In this document: positions 20,581-31,590 of the stretch, piece after piece | Position numbering within the stretch: the first letter of the stretch is position 1 | Layout of the letters: the number at the start of each line of letters is the position of its first letter | Assembly (NCBI GenBank): GCA_000969725.1 | Contig: JXSR01S044179.1 | Source: Ophiothrix spiculata | Lineage: Eukaryota > Echinodermata > Ophiuroidea > Amphilepidida > Ophiotrichidae | DNA: 31,858 nucleotides | Strand: one strand, 5' to 3' | Notes under the pieces: generated by a model | Told to the model about the DNA's origin: nothing | Seen by the model: the letters and a program-made list of their open reading frames with translations, nothing else | Databases searched by the model: none | Position numbers and translations under genes: made by a program

Positions 20581-21559
20581 CGGATTTCTTGATTCTCCTT
20601 CCAAATCATATTGGATAAGGTGTAATTTTAAAATTCAAGCAGAGCAGTTCATTTGACTCCTACATGTATAAACCGTTACACAGAGATCACTTGGGTGAAC
20701 ATTTTATTTTGAATCGTCCGATAATTTGAAATATAAAATAATAGGCATTTACTATGATCTAATAGCTGTTCCAAAATTGTAGAATATGAAAAGTATGTAT
20801 TTGTAAGATACATCAGATTTAAAAATAATATTGTACATAAGTGATAGTCCATGGGCAAATGATGGTAGAAGATGCTATAACCCTTTATTTTAAAATTATT
20901 TATAGACCTATTTTGGCCTATAAATGCTCCTTTAAGGAGACTGCGCCAAATTGGAGGCAAAGCTGTACGTGCCGTGCCGTTTAATTCATTTTTTCTTCAA
21001 AAAATGTTTCGTAAGCATATTAAAGACTGCCTTGGATAAAGCAATCAATACATTTCATATATTAAGCAGGATCTGTGATTTCTGGAGCACCACTGCATGA
21101 GTAGAAAATAACTTTGTTGAAAGCTGTACCGGGAAGCTATCGAGAGGTTTCTGGGCCAAACCCAAGATTTGTGCCTGCACGATATACCGTCTCCGCTCAT
21201 TTACTTTCAACACTTCACATGAGCTGTGTTCCAATTTTATACTTTGGCATTTCAAAACGGAAGTCGGTGAACCTGGATTAAAGATTTAACATAGGGCCTA
21301 ATATTTGGTCTGGTTGGAAATTGGATATGCTTATAATATGTGCATTTTGTAATCCTGGGATATTCTGGAATTTGCTAAGTGGTGTTAGACTATGTAATGA
21401 TAAATCCGTAAGAGTGTGATTTTATGGTTTGAGCAGTACTTCCTTAAAACGTTTTGTTTGTAGGATTAGTATGTCATTATGTTTATATGGTGTTTGGTAA
21501 CTTGTGGTACTGTATTCTATGGACATGGAAAAGTCTTAAGTTAACCATGTATCAAAGGT
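20581..21559. other. No gene recognised
   Basis: CTCCTTTAAGGAG near 20929 is a short palindrome. Minus-strand frames at 20676-20960 and 21055-21255 show no domain and no exon borders. Confidence 0.45.
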
Positions 21560-21888
21560 CGGGCACACTCGGGAGGATTGGAAAAGTTGATCAGAATTGG
21601 CAAAATTGCTCTATATTGCAAAGTTAAGAAAGGTTGCACAATGTTACATTAAGTTTGACAACATTTTGCAATGTTACATAAGGTTACAAAGTAGACCTTT
21701 CTCCATCTTTTCCCCATCCTACGCAGCTTTGCAATGTTACATAAGGTTACAATATGCGTTTAAATTTAAGTAGATTTTTCTCTAACTTTGTGTGCCACCT
21801 TCCGCAGCTTTGAAAAATATTTGGTAACTTTGGACAACCTTGTTCAGCTTTATGCAACATTGGCTATCCTCCGAGGTGTTTCGGTGCC
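21560..21888. mobile_element. Candidate TIR element with internal TTACATAAGGTTACA repeats
   Basis: GGGCACACTCGGGAGGATTGG at the left is imperfectly mirrored by GGCTATCCTCCGAGGTG..GGTGCC at the right. GCAATGTTACATAAGGTTAC occurs at 21668 and exactly again at 21731, and CGCAGCTTTG / CAGCTTT words recur three times. Ends are approximate. Confidence 0.55.
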
Positions 21889-23180
21889 TTATCAACATTA
21901 TTATCAGTATTTTTGTCACCCTTGTCTATGGTAAATCTGTTTAGAAAATAACTATCAGTATAAACTGGGAAATAAGACTTGTATTGGATGACTTCATTTT
22001 CTTTAAAGGTCAATTTTGTGTTAAGTTCAAACTTCGCCAAAAACAAGCTCGCCATGTTCTGCATGAACACCATACAGGCATTCTCCGTATTGTGGAGTCA
22101 TAACAGGTACCATGGATAATGAATATAAAGGTGTCGTTGTTTGGAACTAAAAACAACAGGCATAAAAGTCCCAAATGTATGCGTTTGACTGACGCAACAA
22201 GATTCCCTTCCTCTCGTTAGCACCTGTAGCCGCGTTTGAACCAGACGATGGCAGATTTATTGAAAGTCGTGTTATGGTCTTTGAGATCAATAACAGATTG
22301 GGTGACTTCAACTTGAATAAAAAGGAAACCAACGTTTGTAGCACCAAATTAACAAATTGTACCAGTACATCTTACAATGATGTGTCATTTGTGTTGGGTG
22401 GGTGTGGGCTGTTTGCCAGCGAAGCCTCAAGTCTCAGTCGTCTACAAAGGAAGCCTGTTTTGCCGTACAGCACATTGACAATTTGTGATTCATGTAGCAT
22501 GATATCAGATCGACATTTTGTCATTTGTACTGGTTTCAACTTTTTGTTATATTTGTAAACAACTGTAAATTTTCACATGAAAAATTACAACTTGAGAAAT
22601 TCGCAACTTTAAATCATTCCCTTGTTTTTGTCGTAACAACCCTCTGCTTCTGGCAAAACTGATGCAATGTTTGTGCCACAACACATTGCGTCAGTGATGC
22701 AAATGAAGTGGGTTGTATACATGTAGCATGGCAGCTACCATTGTCCACTGAGAGTAAATGCGCTACTCAGTCCAGGTGGCATAACCCAGGATATGTGGTA
22801 TAACACCAACAGTTCTCATCTTTTAACAGCTGAATTTCCTCTATTTTGGTGATATCCTCTTTCTGTACCGAAATTTATTTGTGATGGCTCAGCCCTAAAG
22901 GGGGGAGGGACTTGGCAGCTGATATCAATTTTGATTTATTACTTCATCTGTTACAGCATTTTCTAAGCTTTAAATTGACACCTTGCTTGATGAAATTGAT
23001 CAACGCGAACACATTTTACAACATAAAATCTGCTGGAAATTCTTATTATTTTCTTTATTTTTTGCTGCCTATTTTCATCAGTTTCTCAAAAAGTGTTCTG
23101 TCACAAAGTCCCCCTTTTCGGGTGAGTCATCACATATACGATTGTCCATTGCACTTGATGATTGTATAAGTATGTGGTTA
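21889..23180. other. Intron sequence just upstream of the TBL1 exon
   Basis: The longest open stretch is + strand 22193-22558 (about 120 codons). It begins in a pyrimidine-rich CCCTTCCTCTCGTTAG that could act as an acceptor, but I recognise no protein in it and see no donor. Treated as non-coding. Confidence 0.5.
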
Positions 23181-23343
<163 letters not shown>

Positions 23344-23432
23344 TAAAAGAAGCGAAGCTGTCAAATAGCTCTAACTGATGGTACTTAAAATGGAACAACT
23401 GGTGAATGCACTGTATGCAGTGTGGTAAGGTC

Positions 23433-23872
23433 ATATGAGTTGTGCTCTGGCAAAATGAGCGGAAAGTCGCGATTGAAGATTTTGAATAAATGGCTGTTAA
23501 AGTAAAAATATGGTGAAAATATCAATTTTGTTTTTTGACATAAACGCATGAATGCATAAGTGTTGAATTATGTGTAGCATTTTGAAGGTCAATTATGCCG
23601 GGAAGTGCACTTATTTACGGGCAATTGATCACGTTTTGCTATCATACACTATGGCAATCAGTAACTTTAAAATCGATTTGCGACAAATTTTACTGCCAGA
23701 TTTTGAGTGGACAGCCTTGTATTTCGATCTCTAAATGAAGACTGTATAAGAAAGTATGACATATTATATATCATTCGAAAGCTGAGATTATATATAGAGA
23801 ATTAAAATATGTTATAAACTCAATTTTGAAAATCGTGACTTTCCGCTCATTTTGCCAGAGCACCACTCATAT
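23433..23872. mobile_element. 440-bp MITE with 42-bp TIRs
   Basis: 23433-23474 (ATATGAGTTGTGCTCTGGCA, AAATGAGCGGAAAGTCGCGA, TT) is mirrored at 23831-23872 with two mismatches. No transposase. It sits 116 bp downstream of the TBL1 splice donor. The long, well-kept TIRs indicate a fairly young insertion. Superfamily unassigned because no clear target duplication is visible. Confidence 0.92.
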
Positions 23873-24965
23873 ATTTATAGACACCAAAATGTGAGCACAC
23901 CAAAGATTTTAAGGTAAGATATAGGCGAGGTATATACCCCAAGTGTAATGATGTAGTCTGCCATTTGGCCCGAATTTTGAGTCCACTTTGATCCTTGCAG
24001 AAATAAGATTTCAGATGTGGAGATACTTCATTGCATGGAGGAAACCTCACAATTGTAGACTAGGCAACCAGTTGGGTGCAAGGTATGTGTGCATATGTTC
24101 AATATTTCAAAAAAGAAAATGAGCCACAATGGCTGAAGATCCCAATACACTAGCTGAGAGGTATGTGTGATCGTTCATCTCAAACTAGCCAAAAATGCAG
24201 CCCCTTGGTCCCCAGAATAAATAAGTATTTTTCATACTCTGGATCACATTCTTGAAATGAAACGTTTCAGGTGTTCTCAAGCAAACATGAAGGGTGGGAA
24301 TCTGAAAAATCACTTTGCAGATCTATAACACTTGCATGTGTTTCACTTTAAGTGCAAAATAAAGTTTGCCCACATTTATGGCTGGTTCGAGATGAACGAA
24401 GACATATGCAGTCTTGTATTTCGACTCTGAATCTACAATTTGCAAACTATGTCCTTAGTTTAAGATGGTAAGTTCAAGACCCGGTGGGACAAGCTAACAA
24501 AGTTTGGAGATAAACAGAAAAACATCCAAACTAAAGAACAAGATTTAGCAAAATTTAACATTTGAAACTTAATTTTGACTACATAGGACAGTGGATGAAT
24601 CAACTTCAACGTTGCATACATTTAACCTAAGAATAGAACGACAACACATGCCTGTCATGTCTTCAACACTCAACTGTCACTTGGCCACAATACCATAATG
24701 TACAGGAAACAGGGCAACATGCATGGCCCAGTCGGCAGGGGTTGCACATCAAAGAAATGACATTCACAGTGGTTGCGGCATGTTGGCGGGATTAATTCTT
24801 AATCCTGCAGTATGGATAACCCTGTTGGATAACATGTGGCTGGCTTCTGCTGCCCTATATAATGACCAGCAGACATGGAACTGAGCTTAATTTAAAAAAA
24901 TGAAAATGGAAAAATTTGGAGTGAAGTTTGCAAAATTGGGATGGAAATACCAAATGTATTATACA
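23873..24965. other. Intron sequence, no gene supported
   Basis: Includes an ATG-initiated 32-nt stretch (24129-24160, MAEDPNTLAER) followed by GTATGT, and a similar AGGTATGTGTG word at about 24081. GTTCAAGACCCGG near 24472 is box B-like without a box A. None is strong enough to call. Confidence 0.4.
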
Positions 24966-24967
24966 TA

Positions 24968-25451
24968 CCGTAAACCAGGGTGACTTTGAAAGGCTTTGAG
25001 TTGTTCAAATTAATCAGCAATTATCTCACTTATCCTTGATGATATAATTTTTAAAATTAATGATTGAAAAGAGGATATTATAAGCAATGTTGACATCTTA
25101 GAGAAACTTCCGTAGGTGTTGCCAGTTGTTTGTTATAGCCTTAAAGAAGTGTTGCCAAATTTATAGCAATTTTCATAGGTGGGAAAAATCTTAATGGTTA
25201 CCATGGTAACACTGATCCAAATAAATTAAAATTAATATAGTTGGATCATGTATATAATAGTTTACAATAATAAATGAAAATAATTTTTTTAATTTCTTTC
25301 TTATTCTCTATATATTGAGGAAAAACGATCCAACATGAGAAAGATCATACCCCAGGAGGTATTTTGAAAGCAAAATATCAGAAACTTTCTATGTTAAGAA
25401 TAAAAAAATTGGCAAAAGTCAAAAAAGTGGTCCAAGTCACCCGGTTTACGG
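24968..25451. mobile_element. 484-bp TIR element, ends CCGTAAACC, TA target
   Basis: TA|CCGTAAACCAGGGTGACTTTG at 24966 is mirrored by AAGTCACCCGGTTTACGG|TA ending at 25453, with one extra base in the left arm. The interior is very AT-rich and contains a perfect GTTACCATGGTAAC palindrome (25197-25210). Non-autonomous, no transposase. Confidence 0.88.
25197..25210. promoter_or_regulatory. Perfect X-box-like palindrome
   Basis: GTTACC-AT-GGTAAC fits the RFX-family X-box consensus (GTNRCC, 0-3 nt, RGYAAC). It lies inside the MITE at 24968-25451, so it could be a site spread by that element or an incidental palindrome. Confidence 0.45.
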
Positions 25452-25453
25452 TA

Positions 25454-26300
25454 TCAGCGATAAGAAATTTTGTCAATTTCAGCAATAAAAAAGGAAATAA
25501 CCAAAAGTGAGGTACTCTTTCATAATTGAAGGCAGTATCAATACGTACGTATAATTTTCCCCTGGGCAATTTTCTAACTTGAGAGTGGATTGAAATGATA
25601 TTGGATGCTAGATTTTCACATACAGCATTTTGACTTTGTACTGCACGTTGATGTAGGTTGTCTTGGGAAGCTGTCTGTCTTGTTATTGATCCTCAAAATT
25701 TGAGTAACTGATCATTTTTTTTAAAGGATAGAGAATATAGCTAATATAGCCAGGATTACTGTCAATTTAATCTACTTTCAATGTAAACTTTTCCTGATTA
25801 CAAACCTACCTCAACCGTTGGTATGTTATGACTACCATTTTCTCCATTGCAAGGGTAATTTGACTGATAATTTCAATTATTGAGTTTGTTATTAGCAAGC
25901 TTGCACAAATTGGTAGAAAAAATATTAAGATGTTTAATATACTACGGAGTAGTTAAGTAATATTAGTGCCCAACTAAAACGTAATGTAGGGTCAATACGC
26001 ATTTGCTCGGCGTTAGTTCAAGTGTGGCACAATCTTATGTTTATGTTACGAGTCCAAGAAGTCTCATTTCTTATCTGCATTTCTTTGATTTATGGTGAAA
26101 GCTTTACTCTTTGTCCAAACATACATTCATAGTACATGGAGTATCGCGAGATAAAGGAGGTCGTTGCCTGCTCTTGTATGCATCTCAGTTTTAGTAAATC
26201 TGATATACCATGACTTTCAATGCATATTTTTGTTAAGAATGATCAGTTAGCCAGACTTGACATAGCGTGCATGCAGGGATTGCTGTAGACTTAAAGACTT
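25454..26300. other. No gene recognised
   Basis: AT-rich intron sequence; the minus-strand frame reaching into the preceding MITE (25378-25569) is not a gene. No repeat structure seen. Confidence 0.45.
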
Positions 26301-26960
26301 TCTCAGTGATGATATATGCTAGTTGTCACATCACTGCAACAATGTCTGTTTCATGGAGGAGATTTTGTAGCATTGTCACTTTTCTAAATGTTTGCAAGAT
26401 CAGGGGGTTTGGAGGATTTCAAAGTCCACAACTTTATCATAAGAGATATGAGTCATTACACTGTATCTTTGATTAGGACTTGAGAGTTGTCATGTTGGTG
26501 CAATAATGTCTTTTCGTGGAGGAGATTGTATAGCATTACAACTCTTCTAGATATTTGCATGATTAGATCGAAATAGTTTTCCCATGGGGGAATTAGAGGG
26601 TTACAACATTACCATAGGAGACATGAGTCATTACACTGTATCTTTGATTTACATTTGAGAGTTGTCATGTTGGTGCAACAATGTCTGTTTGGTGGAAGAG
26701 ATTGTATAGCATTGTAACCCTTCTAGATGTTTGCAAGATTAGATCAAAATTGTTTTGGGGAATTAGAGGGCTGCAACATTACCATAGGAGACATGAGTCA
26801 TTACACTGTATCTTTGATTAGTACTTGAGAGTTGTCATGTTGGTGCAACAATGTCTGTTTCGTGGAGAAGATCTTGTATATCATTGTCATTTTGAGTGTT
26901 TCAAGATCAGCAACATTGCCATTTAAGTGACAATGAGTTATGCTATCATGCATTACTGTA
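26301..26960. repeat. ~170-bp tandem repeat, about 4 copies
   Basis: Anchor AATGTCTGTTTC (second copy AATGTCTTTTC) lies at 26341, 26505, 26680 and 26850 (periods 164, 175, 170). Shared blocks are TGGAGGAGATTGTATAGCAT, TGTTTGCAAGAT, GAGACATGAGTCATTACACT and GAGAGTTGTCATGTTGGTGC. The fourth unit decays after 26900. Frames over it are repeat artefacts. Confidence 0.93.
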
Positions 26961-27639
26961 ACTGGTATGGACAAAAGAGCTTGCATGTATGTCAATTATA
27001 TATGCCCAAGTTCAAAGAATTGCCCATGATTTTCAGAAACTTCAAAAGTGTCTACAGAATCTTTAATTTATACCTAATGAATAGTGGAAACAAATTCAAA
27101 AGTCAGAACTTTGCATTTTTTTAAAACATGAGTTTATAAAAACCTGTTTAACTCACAGCATCACATTTCTGTCCCATTAGTTTTTCACCTCAAAAAGAGC
27201 TCAAATTCAATATCTATTGGATTGAATTTAATATAACCTGGTATAAAGCTGAATCCCAGCAACATTGTAACTTTGCTCTCAACAGGAATTTTGGGTTACC
27301 GGTAACCATAAATCATACAAAATGGACAATTTTGTCTCAAATTTCAACATCTCTTCTTCATTTTTGAGAAAACACTGACAGTGGTATATGGGCATGTTGT
27401 TCCAGAAACACCCACAAAATTGTCATGTGTGGGAAAAAGTGAAATCTAAAAATCAGGATGATGGGCTTTATTAATGCATGACATGATCTTATATGATAAT
27501 TCAGACACTTATAAAAAAAACGGGTTACAACAAAACCTGAAAATCCTATATTTGCCTATATCCTGTTAATGTTCGTTGCTACCTGTACTACGTTTGGTTT
27601 AAGTAACAATTGTGTCATATCTTTGGCTTGCCTCAGATT
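26961..27639. other. No gene recognised; short perfect palindrome
   Basis: GGTTACCGGTAACC at 27294-27307 is a perfect 14-bp palindrome that also satisfies the X-box half-site rule with no spacer. The rest is AT-rich without arrays. Confidence 0.45.
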
Positions 27640-27815
27640 TGGTGAACCTTGGTCGTGTCTCTGCCTTTAGTGATGATCTGTCTGTGAACTAGATTTTGAA
27701 CCAGACTTATAAAGCCCAGTGATAATTGAAGCAATTCATTTAAAACGCAATTGAGATATAACACTGTGCTGTCTTGTGATATGTTGGAAGAATTTGATTT
27801 ATTTCAAGGTTGCTT
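27640..27815. repeat. Dispersed direct duplication, copy 1
   Basis: GATGATCTGTCTGTGAACT, CAGACTTATAAAGC and CAGTGATAATTGAAGCAATT, then a GAGAT..AACACT block and TTTCAAGGT, reappear in the same order at 28105-28290. The two are about 470 bp apart and moderately diverged. Confidence 0.85.
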
Positions 27816-27904
27816 TGGATTAAGCTTAACCTTATTGGCAAGTGATAAGGATGTGTTTAATAGTACAAGAAAGATGTGGCTCTTCTATCATCTGGCATTT
27901 TTTG

Positions 27905-28010
27905 AGTCATGGTTTCAAATCTCACGTGTTTCTCTCCACCCAGGTGTCAAATGAGTATCAGCACTCTTCAATGTAAAGACGCAAAGGATTTGGGGTAATT
28001 GGGTGTGGCG
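27905..28010 (+). mobile_element. SINE fragment between the duplicated blocks
   Basis: GTCATGGTTTCAAATCTCAC (box B-like TTTCAAATC) is followed by TCTCTCCACCCAGGTGTCAA and ATGAGTATCAGCAC. CCACCCAGGTGT-AAATGAGTA-type sequence is a familiar SINE body motif in animals. The 5' part is missing or decayed. Confidence 0.5.
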
Positions 28011-28104
28011 GCCCCTTCACCACAATACAAGATAACAAAAATAGGGATAAGCTCTGCTACTTGTGAAAATAAAGGCTATTTGCTTTTCCTTCTAGAAGCT
28101 TGAT

Positions 28105-28290
28105 GAGACTTGGTCCTACCCATGTTTCTGATTTTTGTGATGATTTGTCTGTGAACTTTAAAGCCAAATTTGGGACCAGACTTTCAAAGCTCTGTGATAA
28201 TTGAAGCAATTTATTATAAAGACAAGTGAGATGAAACACTTATCGCTTGTAGTAGCTGTGGAAGACTTTTATTATCTTCAAGGTAATTTT
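28105..28290. repeat. Dispersed direct duplication, copy 2
   Basis: Counterpart of 27640-27815: GATGATTTGTCTGTGAACTT, CCAGACTTTCAAAGCTC, TGTGATAATTGAAGCAATTT and CTTCAAGGTAA. It carries an extra segment (AAAGCCAAATTTGGGA) absent from copy 1. Confidence 0.85.
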
Positions 28291-28840
28291 TCTTAAAAGT
28301 AGACCTATTTTGTCAGTTGAGAAGGGTGGTTTTAATTTTGAGTAGTTGCCTTCAAGATAATGTTCAGTTTATTTAAACTTTATGACTTGGCAAGAATGGT
28401 TAGCAACCTCCTGGCTATCAAGGAGCCCTACAAATTCAACATTTAGTCAGCATACTCTACCACACTATGTCACAAGTATTTCCATAAGGCAATATATCAT
28501 AACTAGTTTCAACAACTCACTGTATCTCCTTATACAGGAGCGTACCGTTGTTGATTCATGAGGAATCCACAGTTGATATTCAAATTAGTGCGTCATGCAG
28601 GGCACAGCGTTTACGCAGTACACATAAGTCGGCGATCTGCTCATAGATGGCGCGTCTGGCACTTATAGTACGTGCAAAAGCCTGGTGCTTTGGAACAATT
28701 GAAAACGTCAAAGCAGCAAACATTCACAAACTAGCACTTTGCTTCAGATTATTTTTTATGAAGATGAGTAGGCCTATCTGTTAAGTTGAAAACATTTAGA
28801 ATTTACTTCATACTTTTCCAGAAAGATTTTCGTTGTTGAA
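28291..28840. other. No gene recognised
   Basis: 28548-28640 carries CGTTGTTGATTCA and GCGTCATGCAG words that echo the foldback at 28841-29007. It may be a decayed relative. No coding frame. Confidence 0.4.
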
Positions 28841-29007
28841 AGGTATTCAAACACGCCACAGAGTTGTTCATCGCAAATCAACAACTCTGCATCCATGTGT
28901 CAGCGTATTTTCATCACACTCGCCACCCTCGCGCGATAAAAATACGCAGACGCATGAATGCATCGTTGTTGATTCACGATTAACAACTCTGGCGTATTTG
29001 AATACCT
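28841..29007. mobile_element. 167-bp foldback element
   Basis: AGGTATTCAAACACGCCA at the left end is mirrored by TGGCGTATTTGAATACCT at the right. Pairing continues inward through AGAGTTGTT, AATCAACAAC, GCATNCATG and GCGTATTTT to a CG-rich centre near 28915-28940. Non-coding. Confidence 0.9.
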
Positions 29008-30245
29008 AGTTAATGAATTGTAAACATTTACACTAGTTGAATTAAATACGTTTAGAGAATGGCGTCCTACCCAAGATCAACAAACAAAATAAAATTCAAA
29101 TTTGTTGACTTTTCTATAGGTTTCGATCAAAATTTTCCCAATATATAGTAATTGACTGTTATTTTCTAGCATATGAAGTGTATATCATCCACAAATAAAA
29201 TTTTGCAATTTTGTCCAATGCCCCTTTAACAATGTATGGAATATATGTAGTCTTTTTAAATTCTATAAAGTTTTTAGTTTGTGGGTTGTTTTTTTTCCTG
29301 TAGCCAAAATTGCTCCAACTATGCTGTGTAAAAGGTACACACGCTGCCATGCATAATGTCCAAGTTACATGATGTTACAGGCAAATTTGAGCACGGTGAG
29401 ACAATGTTGCACTCAGCCACTGCTCGCAAAATTCTCTTCACCATACATAGACGACACTAAGAATAATTCCCTCATGTATATGATGAATACATAGACATCC
29501 TGTGTCTCTTGTCAAGCTGATCACAGTTATTACAGCGGATTAGGGAACTATGTACATCACTTGGGCAAGTGTCTGCCCTGATCAGCAGAAGAACTTGAAT
29601 CATCATTGCATATCTTAAGAACCTTGCCCAGGTGGCATAGGACACAATAAATAGCATCCACTAGACTTAGGGACGAGGGATTTCTAAAACGCAAATTTAG
29701 GATGTGTTTTACGTGTATTTCTATTGGGTCACGTATTTAAGAAAATATTACAAAAATCATATTTTTACCTTTCCTCAAAAAATTACATAATTGTTCTTAT
29801 AGTAATCAACATAATTATGTTATTCCAAATCTGCTGGGGTTAACGCATGAACGCATGCTGGGGTTCATGCGTGAACCCCACTGTCTCCCGAAAGTTATAT
29901 TTTTCAACGAATCCCAACGGCTTTACGCCAGACGCGGTATAAGACATGACGCAACTGGGGGATCGGCTACGATACCGTACGGCAACCAGTAGCAGTTGCC
30001 ACGGCCACCCTCCTCTGAACCTTGCCCTTGCTTCCTTCTGAGGGCATATCTGATATAAACAACTTACAAAAAGAAACGCACCATGTCTTTAGATCAGCAG
30101 TTTTTCAAAGTCTAATGATTCTGAACGTTTCCAAAATATACATTTTATTGCTGCATCTTTGACCTTTTGTAAAAAAATTTCACTTGTGAAAATTCGTTCG
30201 AAAACTTAAGTTGTTTCGTTACTGGCTGGTTGCAAATTATGTTGG
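29008..30245. other. No gene recognised
   Basis: Holds a short near-palindrome GGGGTTCATGCGTGAACCCC at about 29860-29879, preceded by a related GGGGTTAACGCATGAACGC. Minus-strand frames at 29159-29350 and 29472-29657 have no motif or splice support. Confidence 0.5.
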
Positions 30246-30409
30246 CCAGGGGTGTGAGAGTTCCTCTCTTCAGCTGTTTCCTCGTTTTAGAAAATGTTCA
30301 TGTGCTAAAATTTTAGCTTTTTCATTCATTTTCAGCCCATTTTTGACCTTTAACGCTAACTTTACAACGCTTTTCCTCGTTTTTGTCAACTGGCCTCTCA
30401 CACCCCTGG
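30246..30409. mobile_element. 164-bp MITE, ends CCAGGGGTGTGAGAG
   Basis: The 15-bp terminus CCAGGGGTGTGAGAG is perfectly mirrored as CTCTCACACCCCTGG at 30395-30409. TTGG flanks both sides (30242-30245 and 30410-30413), a possible 4-bp target duplication. A 145-codon frame that runs through it (30211-30648) is therefore not a gene. Confidence 0.88.
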
Positions 30410-30639
30410 TTGGCTTGCATTTTCTGTTTTTCTTGAAGTCTTTAAAATTAATGCATAAAGCAAGGTTCATGCAATCCCTGGTTCGTGTTACCAGGTTTAG
30501 TTTAGTGCTTAATGCAATCACATGTTCACAGATTTTAGTCATAGGGGAAATGTGCTATTCCGTAATTCCAATCAGGGTTAAAAGAAATTGGGTTAGTCTA
30601 TCAGTCAGTTATAGCCTAGATATGAAAGGTGAAGGCGTG

Positions 30640-31590
30640 CATTATTGATGATTGAGGCCATATATCTGCACAATTGCAAAAAAGTGAAGCGAGATTAGGT
30701 GCTGAAAAACATGTAGGCCTAGAGCAAATGTAGCAGTAGGCCTAAAAACCGAATTATATGCAGACCTAGAGTTTGGAATTATGTGATTAAGGACCCTCAG
30801 TCATAACTGGATTAAAGCATTTCAATATATCTTTGAGCATGGTGTAAATGATGGGGGCCATATATACAAAAAAGTGAAGCGAGATTAGGCGCTGAAAAAT
30901 ATGTAGGCCTAGAACAGAGGCAGCTGTAGGCCTAAAAAACAAATTATATGTAGACCTAGAGTTTGAAATTATGCGATTGAGGACCCTCAGTCATAACTGG
31001 ATTAAAGCATTTCAAGATATCTTTGAGCATGGTGTAAATGATGGAGGCGATATATCGGCACAAATGCAAAACGGTGAAGTGAGATTAGGCGCTGAATTTA
31101 TGTAGGCCTAGAATATGGAATTGTATGATTGAATGCCCTCAAGATTAATTGGATTACTGTAATTTAACAAGAAATATTTGCGGAAAGAACATTTTGGGAA
31201 TGTCAGAATCTGGGTTTTTTGGCGGCATTTTTAATTTCACTTATTGCATCATGCATGCCATTGAAATCATTGTACATTATTAATATTAGCGGCAAATTAA
31301 TTTTGCGATTTGGGGGTATTAGCGAAATTAAATTGCTAGCAAATATTTCTTGTTTGACAGTAACTTAGCCGTCAAGCATAGCTCGTTGAACATGGGGAAC
31401 GATGGGTAATGTAAATGATATGGAGGCAATATATTTGCATGATTACCAAAAAATGAATAGAGACGAGGTGTTGAAAAGTATGAAGGCTTAGCAAAGGAAG
31501 CACTAGGCCCTAAAACTGAACTGTACGTAGGCCTAGTATGAAATTGTACGTTTGAAGACCATCACCAATGGCTGGATTTAAGATTCCAAT
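30640..31590. repeat. ~195-bp tandem repeat, 4 units, one split by a MITE
   Basis: Anchor GGCCATATAT-type sequence lies at 30656, 30856, 31046 and 31424 (periods 200, 190, 378). Units share AAGTGAAGCGAGATTAGG, TGTAGGCCTAGA, AGGCCTAAAA, GACCCTCAGTCATAACTGGA and TTTGAGCATGGTGTAAATGA. The long last period is explained by the insertion at 31157-31370. Confidence 0.95.
31157..31370. mobile_element. 214-bp MITE inserted in the tandem array
   Basis: TA|CTGTAATTTAACAAGAAATA.. is mirrored by ..TATTTCTTGTTTGACAG|TA. The TIR CTGT..CAAGAAATATTTGC has a 4-6-nt mismatched patch. Neighbouring units give the empty site: CTGGATTAAAGCAT continues uninterrupted in units 1 and 2, but here it is split after GGATTA. 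TA duplication suggests a Tc1/mariner-like element. Confidence 0.9.

Noticed and set aside
22193-22558. About 120 codons open on the + strand after a possible acceptor (CTCTCGTTAG)
   Set aside because: No recognised protein, no donor, and part of the opposite strand is open too. Possible but unsupported.
30211-30648. 145-codon + strand open frame, the longest in the window
   Set aside because: It runs through a MITE with perfect 15-bp TIRs, shows no domain, and has an equally plausible frame on the other strand.
31572-31590. CTGGATTTAAGATTC reading L-D-L-R-F, considered as the TBL1 C-terminus (VCVLDLRK)
   Set aside because: It is part of the ~195-bp repeat unit, is not preceded by V-C-V and has no acceptor in phase 0.
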